Source: Oscillospiraceae bacterium
GTDB taxonomy: Bacteria; Bacillota_A; Clostridia; Oscillospirales; WRJC01
Length of the DNA stretch: 64,000 bases
Assembly (NCBI GenBank): GCA_009782405.1
Contig: WRJC01000019.1
Coordinates: 1-64,000, forward strand
Direction of reading: 5' to 3'
In this document: one piece after another, positions 35,592 through 44,646 of the stretch
How the letters are laid out: each line of letters starts with the position of its first letter
Numbering within the stretch: the first letter of the stretch is position 1
Translations under genes and position numbers: made by a program
Notes under the pieces: model-generated
What the model saw: the letters and a program-made list of their open reading frames with translations, nothing else
What the model was told of the DNA's origin: nothing
Databases searched by the model: none

Positions 35592-37079
35592 TTACCTTTC
35601 GTATGATTGCATTGTGCCTTTCAAGTTTTCGTAAATTTCGAGATATGTTTCATATCGCTTCATGTAGGTCTCATGGTTTTTTGCATCCGGAAAAAAAGTT
35701 TTTTTGATTTTTACCGTATTTTTCACCGCATCGAAAAAATCGGAAAATATCCCGGAAGCCACCCCGGCGAGCATGGCGGAACCCAATGTAGTCGAAGTGT
35801 CGCTTAAAAGCGTTGAAACGGGTTTGTTTGTCACGTCGGATTTTATCTGCATCCACAAATCGGAATTCGCGGAACCGCCGTTGGAATATAAAATGCCGAT
35901 TACGCATCCTGTCTCTTTCGCGGTTTCCAAATTATGCAAAAGCGAATACGCCACCCCTTCCATGACCGAACGGATGAAATGCGCTTTCCCTTTGGAAAAA
36001 TCAAAACCGTAAAAAACGCCTTTTGCCTTCGGATCCCAAATAGGGCTGCGTTCGCCCGCCATATACGGCAAAAATACAGTGCCGTCCGAACCGGGCGAAA
36101 TGGCGGAAGCGAACTCATCCATTTCGGCAAAGCTCAAATCCGGGAAAAATTTTTCCCGCAGCCATTTAAACGAAGCGCCCCCGCCTACGGTCCCGCCCTG
36201 CAGCAAATATTTGCCCGGGACCACATGATGGCACATGATCAATTTTTCGTGGGGCTTGAATTCATCCAAGCAAACGCTCATGCCGCCCGATTGTCCGCCC
36301 TGTTCCTGCGTTTCGCCGCTTTCGATGACTCCGGCCCCGAGCGTTCCGCAAGCCGAATCGACGCCTCCCGCCACCACCGGAATTCCGGCCGGCAAACCCG
36401 TTTGGGCGGAGGCCTCTTTTGTTATTGTGCCAACGATGGAATGGCAGTCGAAAATATCCGGCATGATATTTATGTCTATGCCAAAATATTTGGCCATTTC
36501 CCTGTCCCAAACCTTTTTTTCCATATCGTAAAAATGCAAACCGTAGCATTGGGAAAAATCCTGCGAAATTTTCCCTGTCAGCTTGTATGCTATATAACTG
36601 TTTGATTGCAGCGCTTTGTATGCCTTCTTGAATATGCCGGGATAATTTTTGGAAAACCATATCAGTTTTGGGGTAGTATAAGTGGGGGCGACGGGATTTC
36701 CGCACAATTTGAAAATTTCCCTTTCGTCTGCGGATTTTTTTATTTCGCCGCATATATCGGCGGATCTGGTGTCCATCCAAATGGGGTCGTCGAACAAAAC
36801 TTCGCCGGTTTTGTCGATTATGACCGCCGACCAGCTGTGGCCGTCGATGCCCACGGATTTTATGTCCTTTGGATTTGTTTCGCCGGACGAAAATATGTCC
36901 TTGATGCATCCGCACAAAGAAGTCCACCATTCGGCGGGCTTTTGTTCGACATAACCCTCTTTGGGATAATATGTATTGTATGCGCCCGTCCGGGCGGAAA
37001 CCACATTGCCGGATTTGTCGAAAACGGCGGTTTTGCAAGCCGACGTCCCTATATCTATGCCCAGTATATAGTCAGGCAA
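35592..37079 (-). CDS. xylB: FGGY-family carbohydrate kinase, probably xylulokinase
   Basis: A 495-residue FGGY kinase. The N-terminal phosphate-binding loop reads GIDIGTSACKTAVFD, then DGHSWSAVIID and WMDTRSA, and the C-terminal ATPase half has GGTVGGGASFKWLRE and SNGGSANSDLWMQI. Length and the MDTRSA motif fit xylulokinase (D-xylulose to xylulose 5-phosphate), though other FGGY substrates are possible. The only plausible start is TTG 37079, with GAAAGGATG upstream. It has a strong promoter and leads the long minus-strand operon ending near 28.9 kb. No xylose isomerase is nearby. Confidence 0.85.
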   Translation of the reverse strand: MPDYILGIDIGTSACKTAVFDKSGNVVSARTGAYNTYYPKEGYVEQKPAEWWTSLCGCIKDIFSSGETNPKDIKSVGIDGHSWSAVIIDKTGEVLFDDPIWMDTRSADICGEIKKSADEREIFKLCGNPVAPTYTTPKLIWFSKNYPGIFKKAYKALQSNSYIAYKLTGKISQDFSQCYGLHFYDMEKKVWDREMAKYFGIDINIMPDIFDCHSIVGTITKEASAQTGLPAGIPVVAGGVDSACGTLGAGVIESGETQEQGGQSGGMSVCLDEFKPHEKLIMCHHVVPGKYLLQGGTVGGGASFKWLREKFFPDLSFAEMDEFASAISPGSDGTVFLPYMAGERSPIWDPKAKGVFYGFDFSKGKAHFIRSVMEGVAYSLLHNLETAKETGCVIGILYSNGGSANSDLWMQIKSDVTNKPVSTLLSDTSTTLGSAMLAGVASGIFSDFFDAVKNTVKIKKTFFPDAKNHETYMKRYETYLEIYENLKGTMQSYER

Positions 37080-37109
37080 CTTTCAATCATCCTTTCAAGC
37101 TTTTTTATG

Positions 37110-37138
37110 ATTATACCACAAAAAAAACAAAATTGCAA
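37110..37138 (-). promoter_or_regulatory. Promoter for the xylB-to-thrC run
   Basis: On the minus strand TTGCAA, 17-bp spacer, TATAAT, with TGTGG before the -10. Confidence 0.7.
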
Positions 37139-37175
37139 TTATTTTTGGAAAAAACACCGTCAATTTTATTCAAAA

Positions 37176-39584
37176 TTAATTTACCGTCAATTTGAAGAGA
37201 TTGTTTTGAGTCGAAAAATTTTCCATGTTGACAAGCACCAAAATATCGGTTATTCCAAATTCATCTATGAAATCATATATGTTCCCATTGAAAAAGCGCG
37301 TATCTATCAATTCGACGTCGTAATGCCGCGCCAAAAACTGAACCAGATTCAACCCGAAAGAATCAGAAACAAAAAGCAGTTTCTTCCGCCCGATTTCCGC
37401 AACTTTCAAGCCGATGGATATATGCGGATTTATCCCGCCCAAAAAAAACGAGTATTTGTCAGCTGTTTCAAGTTTCGCGCGGTCATAAAATCCATTCAAA
37501 ACGACGTCTTTTTCGGCGTGTATTATCGTCGAATATATATCTTCCTCGTTTTCGTCTGTGCAATAATATTCCATTTTATCCGCTTTGATCCATCCGGCGC
37601 CGGACTTGGCCCAAATCACGCCGTAAAAATCTTCGCTTGCCGATTCAACTTTAAAGTCGTCTTTTGAAAAAGGTTCATAATCCATATATTCCCCGAGCGC
37701 GTCGTATGCGAAATAAGCCCCGAGCGAAGTCCAATGGTGATCCGTTTTGTAATATATATAATCCCCGTTGCAGCTTCGCATCACATCCAATAAATTGCAA
37801 TATATATCCGGATTTATATGTTTATTCAATTCCAAAAAATATCTTTCGTGCCTGTCTGTGGGAAACAAAAAAGGAAGCTTGCTTGTCATCGCATCGACTT
37901 TTCTGGGCGGAAGGGCGAAAGTGGTTTTTATTTCGGGATGCAGCTCATGCAGATTTTCAAAAAATTCGTTTATATACCCCGAATTATTTTTTATGTTCGC
38001 CATATTTTCCTCAAAAGTCAAACTCCCTCCGAGCTCGTCAAACGATTTTTCCGCTATGGATTTTTCGGAATATTTGTCAAAACGCGGAATCAAATAACCA
38101 TCTTTGGCAATGACGACGCCCCTGTTTTCGTTTATCATGAAACCATACGAAAGCAAAACTTTAGCTTCGGCAAACTCTTCTTTGAAAGGAAACCGATCGT
38201 AAAAATATTTATTTATCCCGGAAGAATTTGAACCCGAATCGGCAACCATAAAAGCAAAACAAAACAAACACAATGCCGCCGAAGCGAAAAAAACCGAAAT
38301 TTTCGAAATTGAACCGAATTTGCCGATAAATTTGCGAAACAGCTTTTTGGGAATCGGAGTGCAGCCCAATACAGCCAAAATCAAAAACGGAAAATATCGC
38401 AAAATATCGTAAACCGAAGAACCGTCAATAAATCCCTTGACAAAAAAACCGAACAGCCTGCCAAAATAAACCCAGCCTTTTTTTATATCCTCAAAAGCGA
38501 ATATCAAAACCCCAAAAAGAATGAAAACCCAAAAATATATATAGCAAAAAAACGCAGGGATTTTTTTCAAAAAATTTAAAACGAATAATTTTTCGAAAAT
38601 CAATATAATCCCGAAATATGCGCCCAAAATTATATAATTGAATTTCGAGCCAAAACAAAAACCAACCAAAATGCATGTCGTAAAAATATTTATATATTTC
38701 AAAAAAGCGCTTTTTGCATTTTTGCAAAAAGGCGAATATACATACCCAAAAAACCAACCGAAAATCGTAACGCAAAATTTCCGGCAAAATTCCGAAATCG
38801 ATTTTGCGATATATGGATAATTTAAATTTTCGGGAAAATCAAAGCCGAATATTTTTCCAAGACCTATGGCCATGTCGAAATATCCGGACAATTGAAAATA
38901 TATAAAAAGCCCGAAAGCAATCAAACCAAACCACGAACCAACGACCGTGACGTCGGAATCAGGCAACGCCTTTATATATACAAAAATGGATTTTGCCGTA
39001 TCGGCAAACAAAATTTTTTTGCATAAACCGCAAATAAAAATCCTGAGCCCGCAAAAAAACAAAGAAACATTTATTTTCCTATGCGATAACTGCGGTTCGA
39101 AATCGGAATACTTGCAAACCGGCCCCGCCAAAATTTTCGAGAAAGCGGCAAAGTACACCCCAAGCGAAACGATATTTTTTTGCTTTTTCGAATCGCCCGA
39201 ATATATATCGAAAACGTAAGACAAAATATGCAAGGTGTAAAATGGAATGCCAAAAAGCGGATATATATTTGCGGATTTTAAAAACAAACCCGAAAATTTG
39301 AAAAAAAACAAAACGGATAAATCTATAAAAACAACCGCAAACAAAAAAATCTTAGCGGATCTTGAATTGTTTTTTTCTTTTGAATTTGAAATCCAAAAGC
39401 CGAACAAATAATTGACCGCTAACGCGAAAACCATGAAAATCAAAAAAATCGGCCCGCTCCAGGCAAAAAACACAAATGAAAGCAACAAAAACGAAATGTT
39501 TTTAAATTTTTCCGGAGTTAAATAATATAATATAACCGAAGCGGGAAAAAACGAAAAAAGAAAAACGAAACTCGAAAAAACCAT
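37176..39584 (-). CDS. Fusion of a degenerate MBOAT domain with a DHHW/AlgJ-like domain
   Basis: An 802-residue protein. Residues 1 to about 465 are a polytopic MBOAT-type domain that aligns along its length with the MBOAT protein at 9769-11202 (for example PYIAKSISEF with PYTAKSVTDF). However, both signature histidines are lost: FWRRWHIS has become FCRKFCVT (C271 for H290) and LTGLWHGA has become LVGFCFGS (F311 for H330). The extracellular part (about 480-802) is a DHHW/AlgJ-like SGNH domain that keeps TDHHW (D615, H616) and VSDSFG (D741). The start ATG 39584 has GAAGGG six bases upstream; the 18-codon extension to 39638 lacks a site. The domain order MBOAT then DHHW in one chain, with a dead-looking acyltransferase, is unusual. 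Confidence 0.82.
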   Translation of the reverse strand: MVFSSFVFLFSFFPASVILYYLTPEKFKNISFLLLSFVFFAWSGPIFLIFMVFALAVNYLFGFWISNSKEKNNSRSAKIFLFAVVFIDLSVLFFFKFSGLFLKSANIYPLFGIPFYTLHILSYVFDIYSGDSKKQKNIVSLGVYFAAFSKILAGPVCKYSDFEPQLSHRKINVSLFFCGLRIFICGLCKKILFADTAKSIFVYIKALPDSDVTVVGSWFGLIAFGLFIYFQLSGYFDMAIGLGKIFGFDFPENLNYPYIAKSISEFCRKFCVTIFGWFFGYVYSPFCKNAKSAFLKYINIFTTCILVGFCFGSKFNYIILGAYFGIILIFEKLFVLNFLKKIPAFFCYIYFWVFILFGVLIFAFEDIKKGWVYFGRLFGFFVKGFIDGSSVYDILRYFPFLILAVLGCTPIPKKLFRKFIGKFGSISKISVFFASAALCLFCFAFMVADSGSNSSGINKYFYDRFPFKEEFAEAKVLLSYGFMINENRGVVIAKDGYLIPRFDKYSEKSIAEKSFDELGGSLTFEENMANIKNNSGYINEFFENLHELHPEIKTTFALPPRKVDAMTSKLPFLFPTDRHERYFLELNKHINPDIYCNLLDVMRSCNGDYIYYKTDHHWTSLGAYFAYDALGEYMDYEPFSKDDFKVESASEDFYGVIWAKSGAGWIKADKMEYYCTDENEEDIYSTIIHAEKDVVLNGFYDRAKLETADKYSFFLGGINPHISIGLKVAEIGRKKLLFVSDSFGLNLVQFLARHYDVELIDTRFFNGNIYDFIDEFGITDILVLVNMENFSTQNNLFKLTVN

Positions 39585-39651
39585 AAAATACCCTTCATGA
39601 AAAACAATTAGGGACAAATAATATGCCCCTAATCCCATGATTTCGCAATTG

Positions 39652-39867
39652 TTATTTTTCGGACAAATATGCGTTTATTTTATCCAAAAGTTCGTCTACA
39701 TCCGTGTCATGCACCATGCAAGCCTCTTCGAGGGATTCTCCCCTCGCCGACGGGCATCCGAGACAATGCATGCCGATATCCAAAAGAAACTGCGCTATTT
39801 CGACATCCACCTCGAGTATATCCCCGATAAGCATGTCTTTTGTAATTGTTTCGGCAACCAATTTCAT
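39652..39867 (-). CDS. DUF1858 domain protein
   Basis: A 71-residue DUF1858 protein. The family pattern is complete: ITKDMLIGDILEVD, then FLLDIGMHCLGCPSARGESLEEAC. The CLGC cysteines suggest metal or disulfide chemistry; DUF1858 is often near hybrid-cluster or redox proteins, but its role is undefined. The start ATG 39867 has AAGGAGG only two bases before it, an unusually tight spacing. It is 67 bp upstream of the MBOAT-DHHW fusion and in the same direction. Confidence 0.92.
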   Translation of the reverse strand: MKLVAETITKDMLIGDILEVDVEIAQFLLDIGMHCLGCPSARGESLEEACMVHDTDVDELLDKINAYLSEK

Positions 39868-39938
39868 TTCCTCCTTTTTATTTGTTTTGATGTAATATCA
39901 TTGTACAATAAATATATTAAAATTTTATATTAAATATA

Positions 39939-39967
39939 TTGTCAAATTAATAAATATTTCATAAAAT
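39939..39967 (+). promoter_or_regulatory. Probable promoter for RNHCP-trmK-rsmG
   Basis: TTGTCA, 17-bp spacer, TAAAAT. A start about seven bases further on would leave only some 13 bases before the ATG at 39987, which has no Shine-Dalgarno site. The region is so AT-rich that alternatives exist. Confidence 0.4.
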
Positions 39968-39986
39968 GAGAATATAATAATCTATT

Positions 39987-40316
39987 ATGATAAAAACAAA
40001 ATTATTTTCGAAAAACGACGAAGGTTTTATTTGCGCAAACTGCAAAAGTGAAATAACGCCGCTGAAATACACATCGAGAAACCATTGCCCACATTGCCTT
40101 TATTCTTTGCACGTGGATATAAATCCGGGAGACAGAAAAAATTTATGCGGAGGGATGTTAAAACCGATACTTTCAGAACCGAACCCCGATGCAAGAAAAG
40201 GCTACACGATAACATTCAAATGCGAAAAATGCAAAAGAAAAACCAAAAACAAATCCGCTTCCGACGACGACACGATCCTGCTCATAAAACTGACAAACCC
40301 GGAGAACTGCAAATAA
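39987..40316 (+). CDS. RNHCP domain zinc-binding protein
   Basis: A 109-residue RNHCP-family protein, named for its RNHCPHCLYS motif (residues 31-40). CANCKSEI, CGG and CEKCKRKT supply further cysteines for zinc binding. The family is widespread in Bacillota, and its role is unknown. It is followed by trmK after a single base. There is no Shine-Dalgarno; a very short leader is likely. Codon use is A-rich, with many Lys, Ile and Asn codons, as in the next two genes. Confidence 0.9.
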   Translation: MIKTKLFSKNDEGFICANCKSEITPLKYTSRNHCPHCLYSLHVDINPGDRKNLCGGMLKPILSEPNPDARKGYTITFKCEKCKRKTKNKSASDDDTILLIKLTNPENCK

Positions 40317-40317
40317 A

Positions 40318-40815
40318 ATGATAAACATAGACGAAAGACTGGAAAAAATCGCCGAAATGATCTGCGGAAAAACCATCGCAGACATAGGGAGCGACCACGG
40401 ATATTTGCCTATATGGCTTTGCGAAAACAAAATAATAAAAAAAGCATATGCGATTGAAATCAGCGGAAAATGCGCGGAAAAAATAAAATACAATATAAAA
40501 AAGCATAAAATACCCGAAAACATGATAATCCCAATTATATCCGACGGATTTTCGAATTTCAAAAAAAATTTCGATTTCGGAGAATTGGACGATATTGTAA
40601 TTGCGGGAATGGGCGGCGAAACGATCGCCGCCATTCTCGAAAAAACAAAAACGATATGCGATATAAAAAACAAAAATATTATACTCCAGCCAAACAGCAA
40701 AATCGAAACCCTAAAAAAATATCTGAAAAAAAACAACTATACAATCGATGAAACAAAAATCATAGAATGCAAAAAAAGATTTTACACGATAATAAAAACA
40801 AAATACACAGGATAA
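40318..40815 (+). CDS. trmK: tRNA (adenine-N1)-methyltransferase TrmK, short form
   Basis: A 165-residue SAM-dependent methyltransferase. MINIDERLEKIAEMI at the start, ADIGSDHGYLPIWL (SAM motif I) and IVIAGMGGETIAAIL identify TrmK, which methylates A22 of tRNA. Known members are about 230 residues with a C-terminal coiled-coil; this one ends after the Rossmann domain, so that extension is missing. It starts 1 bp after the RNHCP gene with no Shine-Dalgarno, suggesting coupling. The next gene is rsmG, 10 bp away. Confidence 0.85.
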   Translation: MINIDERLEKIAEMICGKTIADIGSDHGYLPIWLCENKIIKKAYAIEISGKCAEKIKYNIKKHKIPENMIIPIISDGFSNFKKNFDFGELDDIVIAGMGGETIAAILEKTKTICDIKNKNIILQPNSKIETLKKYLKKNNYTIDETKIIECKKRFYTIIKTKYTG

Positions 40816-40825
40816 AACAAATAAA

Positions 40826-41500
40826 ATGATCGAATACGAAATTTTCAAAAACAAAATAACAAACAAATTCGACGAATACAAAATAAATCAAAACGAAACC
40901 ATAATAAATAATTTTTATATATTCACAAAATACCTGCTCGATGAAAATCAAAAATACAACTTGACTTCGATAACCGAAATCGACGAAATAATAACCAAAC
41001 ATTATATAGATTCAATAATGATTTTAAAATATCTCGAAATACCCGAAAACGCGAAAATAATAGACATAGGAACCGGAGCGGGCTTCCCTGCCCTGCCATT
41101 GCATATTATGCGAAACGATTTGAAAATAACATTATTGGAAAGCAAAACAAAAAAAATAAGTTTCGCAAAAAACGCCGCCGAAAAAATAAACGGAAGCCCA
41201 AAAAATCTCATATTTTGCCAAAAAAGAGCCGAAGAATATAAAAAAGAAAAAAATATGCAAAAAACACATGAATACGCGATTTCGAGAGCAGTGGCAAATC
41301 TTTCAAAATTGTGCGAACTCGCCGAACCGTTTATAAAACCGAAAGGTTTTTTTATCGCATATAAAAGCAAAAACGCCGATAACGAAATAATGGAAGCCGA
41401 TAATATAATGCGAAAATTGAAATTAAAAATAAACGAAATAATAAAATTCGAATTGGAAAACGAAAACAGAACGTTGATTGTAATCCAAAAAACGCCTTAA
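40826..41500 (+). CDS. rsmG: 16S rRNA (guanine527-N7)-methyltransferase RsmG
   Basis: A 224-residue RsmG (GidB). The substrate and SAM motifs are clear: YNLTSITEIDEIITKHYIDS, then IIDIGTGAGFPALPL and YAISRAVANLSKLCELAEPF. It makes m7G527 in 16S rRNA. Its location immediately before parA-parB is the classical origin-proximal arrangement in Bacillota. A perfect parS site lies 10 bp beyond its stop. Ribosome binding is weak (AGGA thirteen bases upstream). Confidence 0.95.
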   Translation: MIEYEIFKNKITNKFDEYKINQNETIINNFYIFTKYLLDENQKYNLTSITEIDEIITKHYIDSIMILKYLEIPENAKIIDIGTGAGFPALPLHIMRNDLKITLLESKTKKISFAKNAAEKINGSPKNLIFCQKRAEEYKKEKNMQKTHEYAISRAVANLSKLCELAEPFIKPKGFFIAYKSKNADNEIMEADNIMRKLKLKINEIIKFELENENRTLIVIQKTP

Positions 41501-41509
41501 TCCAAAAAA

Positions 41510-41525
41510 TGTTTCACGTGAAACA
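41510..41525. promoter_or_regulatory. parS: parS centromere site 1
   Basis: TGTTTCACGTGAAACA, an exact match to the bacterial parS palindrome bound by ParB/Spo0J. Between rsmG and parA. Confidence 0.95.
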
Positions 41526-41556
41526 TTTTTATTTACAACTGATTAAAATATAATTA

Positions 41557-41585
41557 TTGACTTTTCTTTTTCATGGTGATATAAT
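41557..41585 (+). promoter_or_regulatory. Promoter for parA-parB
   Basis: TTGACT, 17-bp spacer, TATAAT. It begins 31 bp after parS, so ParB bound at parS could influence it. Confidence 0.65.
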
Positions 41586-41619
41586 CAATGTATCATCAAA
41601 TATAAAGGGTATGAAATAT

Positions 41620-42390
41620 ATGATATTGGCGTTTGCGAATCAAAAGGGCGGAGTGGGCAAAACCACTTCCGCTATAAATATAGCCTCTTCGTTGGGATTA
41701 TTCGGAAAAAAAGTTTTGCTTTGCGATTTTGACCCGCAATCCAACGCCACAAGCGGAGTGGGGATAAACAAAAAAAATGTTTCGCTTTCCGTATATGACG
41801 TTATAATCGGGAGATGTTCAATAAACGAAGCCATATTGAAAACCAATTATGAAAACCTCTGGATTTTGCCTTCGGATATAAATTTGGCCGGGGCGGAAAT
41901 AGAATTCGTCGAAGACAACATAACCGAAAGATATTTCAGATTCAAAAACACAGTTTCGTGCGCGGAAAACGAATTTGACTATATAATAATCGACTGTCCC
42001 CCGTCCTTAGGCCTTTTGACCGTCAACGCTTTGTGCGGAAGCGATTATGTGATCGTTCCCATGCAATGCGAATATTTCGCTTTGGAAGGATTGTCCCAAT
42101 TGACAAACACGTTGAAACATATAAGGAAATTATTCAACCCCAAAATTGTGATAGGCGGAATATTGATCACCATGTATGACGGAAGGTTGAATTTGTCAGT
42201 CCAAATATTGGATCAATTAAAAAATTTTTTCCCGAACGAAATATTAAAAACGCTTGTGCCCAGGACAATCAGACTGGGCGAAGCGCCTTCGTATGGAATG
42301 CCGATCTATTATTACGACAAAACTTCAAAAGCAAATGAATGCTATATAGAACTCGCCAAAGAAATAGACAAAATCTGCATTAAAATATAA
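41620..42390 (+). CDS. parA: Chromosome partitioning ATPase ParA/Soj
   Basis: A 256-residue ParA/Soj ATPase. The deviant Walker A motif KGGVGKTT is at residues 9-16, and IIDCPPSLGLLT is the Walker-A' region. It binds DNA as an ATP dimer and works with ParB in origin segregation. The frame extends upstream to 41557, but that overlaps the promoter; ATG 41620 gives the canonical MILAFANQKGG and has AAAGGG ten bases upstream. ParB follows 39 bp later. Confidence 0.95.
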   Translation: MILAFANQKGGVGKTTSAINIASSLGLFGKKVLLCDFDPQSNATSGVGINKKNVSLSVYDVIIGRCSINEAILKTNYENLWILPSDINLAGAEIEFVEDNITERYFRFKNTVSCAENEFDYIIIDCPPSLGLLTVNALCGSDYVIVPMQCEYFALEGLSQLTNTLKHIRKLFNPKIVIGGILITMYDGRLNLSVQILDQLKNFFPNEILKTLVPRTIRLGEAPSYGMPIYYYDKTSKANECYIELAKEIDKICIKI

Positions 42391-42429
42391 TGTGAACGAA
42401 TCAATCCAACTTTATTAAAGGAGTTAAAA

Positions 42430-43341
42430 ATGGCAGCGAGAAAAACCGGACTTGGAAGCGGGCTCAGTTCCCTTTTTGCCGAAAACTTATCGGATATAAC
42501 TATAGACAGCAAAGACATAAATGTCATGCGCATAACTTTGATCGAACCGAAAACGACGCAGCCCAGAAAAGATTTCAACAGGGAATCTTTATCCGAACTT
42601 GCGGATTCGATTTCTAAACACGGAATAATACAACCTATCGTAGTGCGAAGCCTCCCCAGCGGATATTACCAAATCATAGCGGGCGAACGCCGTTTCAGGG
42701 CGGCGAAAATGTTGGGTTTGGACGAAGTGCCCGTAGTGATAAGAAATGTGGACGAAATCGCAGCCGCGGAAATGACCATGGTGGAAAACCTGCAAAGAGA
42801 AGATTTGAATCCAATCGAAGAAGCCGCCGGGTATAAATACCTTTCTGATCACTATAAATTGACTCAGGAAGAAATATCAAAACAAGTTGCGAAAAGCCGA
42901 TCCGTCATAGCAAATGCTCTAAGGCTTCTTTCCCTCCCCGACGAAGTGGTCAAGTACATAGAGGAAGGAAACTTGTCTTCAGGACACGCGCGCACGCTTT
43001 TATCTCTGGACGATCCGGAAGAACAATTGGATTTGGCGAACAAAATAATAAAAAATTCGCTTTCCGTCCGCGAAACAGAAAAAATCGTGAAAGCAATGAA
43101 AAACAAATCTATTTCGCAGGAAAACGAGCCCAAAACAAATTCAAAGAAAATAGAAGAAATATATCTAAAAAATCTCCAAGATAAAATTTCCGGAATTTTC
43201 GGGAAAAAAGTTTTCATCAACGCCAATCCGCAAAAAAACGGATCGCAAAGCGGGAAATTGGAAATAGAATATAAAAACGGAGAGGAATTGGAATCGATAA
43301 TAAAAATATTATGCGGCGAAAATGATTTATTCGATGATTAA
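42430..43341 (+). CDS. parB: Chromosome partitioning protein ParB/Spo0J
   Basis: A 303-residue ParB. The N-terminal CTPase domain shows GERRFRAAKMLGL and MVENLQREDLNPIEEA; the helix-turn-helix region reads TQEEISKQVAKSRSVIANALRLLSLP; then a linker and dimerisation domain. It loads at parS (sites at 41510 and 44647) and spreads. An AAAGGAG site is well placed upstream of ATG 42430. The next gene, serS, follows after 21 bp. Confidence 0.95.
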   Translation: MAARKTGLGSGLSSLFAENLSDITIDSKDINVMRITLIEPKTTQPRKDFNRESLSELADSISKHGIIQPIVVRSLPSGYYQIIAGERRFRAAKMLGLDEVPVVIRNVDEIAAAEMTMVENLQREDLNPIEEAAGYKYLSDHYKLTQEEISKQVAKSRSVIANALRLLSLPDEVVKYIEEGNLSSGHARTLLSLDDPEEQLDLANKIIKNSLSVRETEKIVKAMKNKSISQENEPKTNSKKIEEIYLKNLQDKISGIFGKKVFINANPQKNGSQSGKLEIEYKNGEELESIIKILCGENDLFDD

Positions 43342-43362
43342 AATTTCAAGGAGCTGAACTTA

Positions 43363-44646
43363 ATGCTGAGCATAAATTTCATCAGGGAAAATCCCGAAAT
43401 CGTAAAAAAGGCGTCATCCGAAAAGTTAATGCCTGTCGATATTGACAGACTTCTCGAATTGGATGATTCGATGAGAAAATTAATAACGAAAAACGAAACT
43501 TTGCGGACCGAACGGAACGCAATTTCCAAAAACATCCCGAAATGCAAAAACGAAGAAGAAAAAGAAAAATTGGCCGCCCGCGTCAGGGATATCAAAAACG
43601 AATTAGCCGAATTTGAAAAAACGGAAAAAGCGATAAAAAGCGAATTCGACGATTTGATGCTTCGAGTACCTTCCGTCCCCGCCCCGGAAGTGCCGATAGG
43701 AAAAGGCGAAGAAGACAACGTGGAGATTCGCCGAGTGGGCCAAGTCAAAAACTTCGATTTCCCATTTTTAGATCACGTCGCTTTGTGCGAAATGCAAAAC
43801 ATGGCCGACATGCAAAAAGGAGCCAAAATATCGGGAAGCCGTTCCTACTTTTTAAAAAACGACGCCGTTCTGTTAGAAATGGCCGTATGCAGATTCGTGA
43901 TCGATTTTTTGGCGTCCCGAGGTTTTACCCCGTTTTCAGTCCCGCAGCTTGTAAAAGAAAAAGCGATGCGCGGCACCGGATATTTTCCGATAGGATATGA
44001 CCAAGCATATAAACTTCCGGAAGACGAATTGTATTTGGTAGGAACTTCCGAAGTTCCGCTCGTGAGCTATCATCAGGACGACATTTTAAATTTGGACGAA
44101 TTACCTTTGAGATATGCCGGAATTTCTTCCTGCTACCGTCGAGAAGCCGGGACATACGGAAAAGACACCCGGGGTTTATATCGGGTACATCAATTCCAAA
44201 AAGTGGAACAAGTGATATTCTGCGAAGCAGACGACAAAAAAGCTGAAGAATTGCATTATGAAATTTTGGGAAATACTGAAGCTATTTTGCAAGCGCTGGA
44301 ATTGCCTTATCGGGTTTGCCTTGCCTGCACCGGGGAAATCGGAATAGGCCAAATAAGAAAACACGAAGTGGAAACTTGGATGCCAAGCCGAAACGCTTAT
44401 TGCGAAACTCATTCCTGTTCAACGCTCGGAGATTTCCAAGCCCGCAGATCGAATATACGCTACCGGAATTCAGAAGATAAAATGCAATATGTTTTCACTC
44501 TAAACAATACGGGAATAGCATCCCCGAGAATCTTGATACCGCTTTTCGAAAATCACCAAAATCCCGACGGAACGATAAAAATTCCCGAAAGTTTGAAACC
44601 GTATATGAATAACCGCGAAATAATCGGCATTCCCAAAAACGGTTAA
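43363..44646 (+). CDS. serS: Serine-tRNA ligase
   Basis: A 427-residue class II seryl-tRNA synthetase, standard length. The N-terminal coiled-coil arm spans about residues 30-105. The catalytic motifs are GTSEVPLVSYH, CYRREAGTYGKDTRGLYR (motif 2) and NNTGIASPRILIPLFENHQ (motif 3). It charges tRNA-Ser. The start is ATG 43363 behind AAGGAG. Its stop codon directly abuts the second parS. In Bacillota serS often lies near the origin, consistent with the context. Confidence 0.96.
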   Translation: MLSINFIRENPEIVKKASSEKLMPVDIDRLLELDDSMRKLITKNETLRTERNAISKNIPKCKNEEEKEKLAARVRDIKNELAEFEKTEKAIKSEFDDLMLRVPSVPAPEVPIGKGEEDNVEIRRVGQVKNFDFPFLDHVALCEMQNMADMQKGAKISGSRSYFLKNDAVLLEMAVCRFVIDFLASRGFTPFSVPQLVKEKAMRGTGYFPIGYDQAYKLPEDELYLVGTSEVPLVSYHQDDILNLDELPLRYAGISSCYRREAGTYGKDTRGLYRVHQFQKVEQVIFCEADDKKAEELHYEILGNTEAILQALELPYRVCLACTGEIGIGQIRKHEVETWMPSRNAYCETHSCSTLGDFQARRSNIRYRNSEDKMQYVFTLNNTGIASPRILIPLFENHQNPDGTIKIPESLKPYMNNREIIGIPKNG

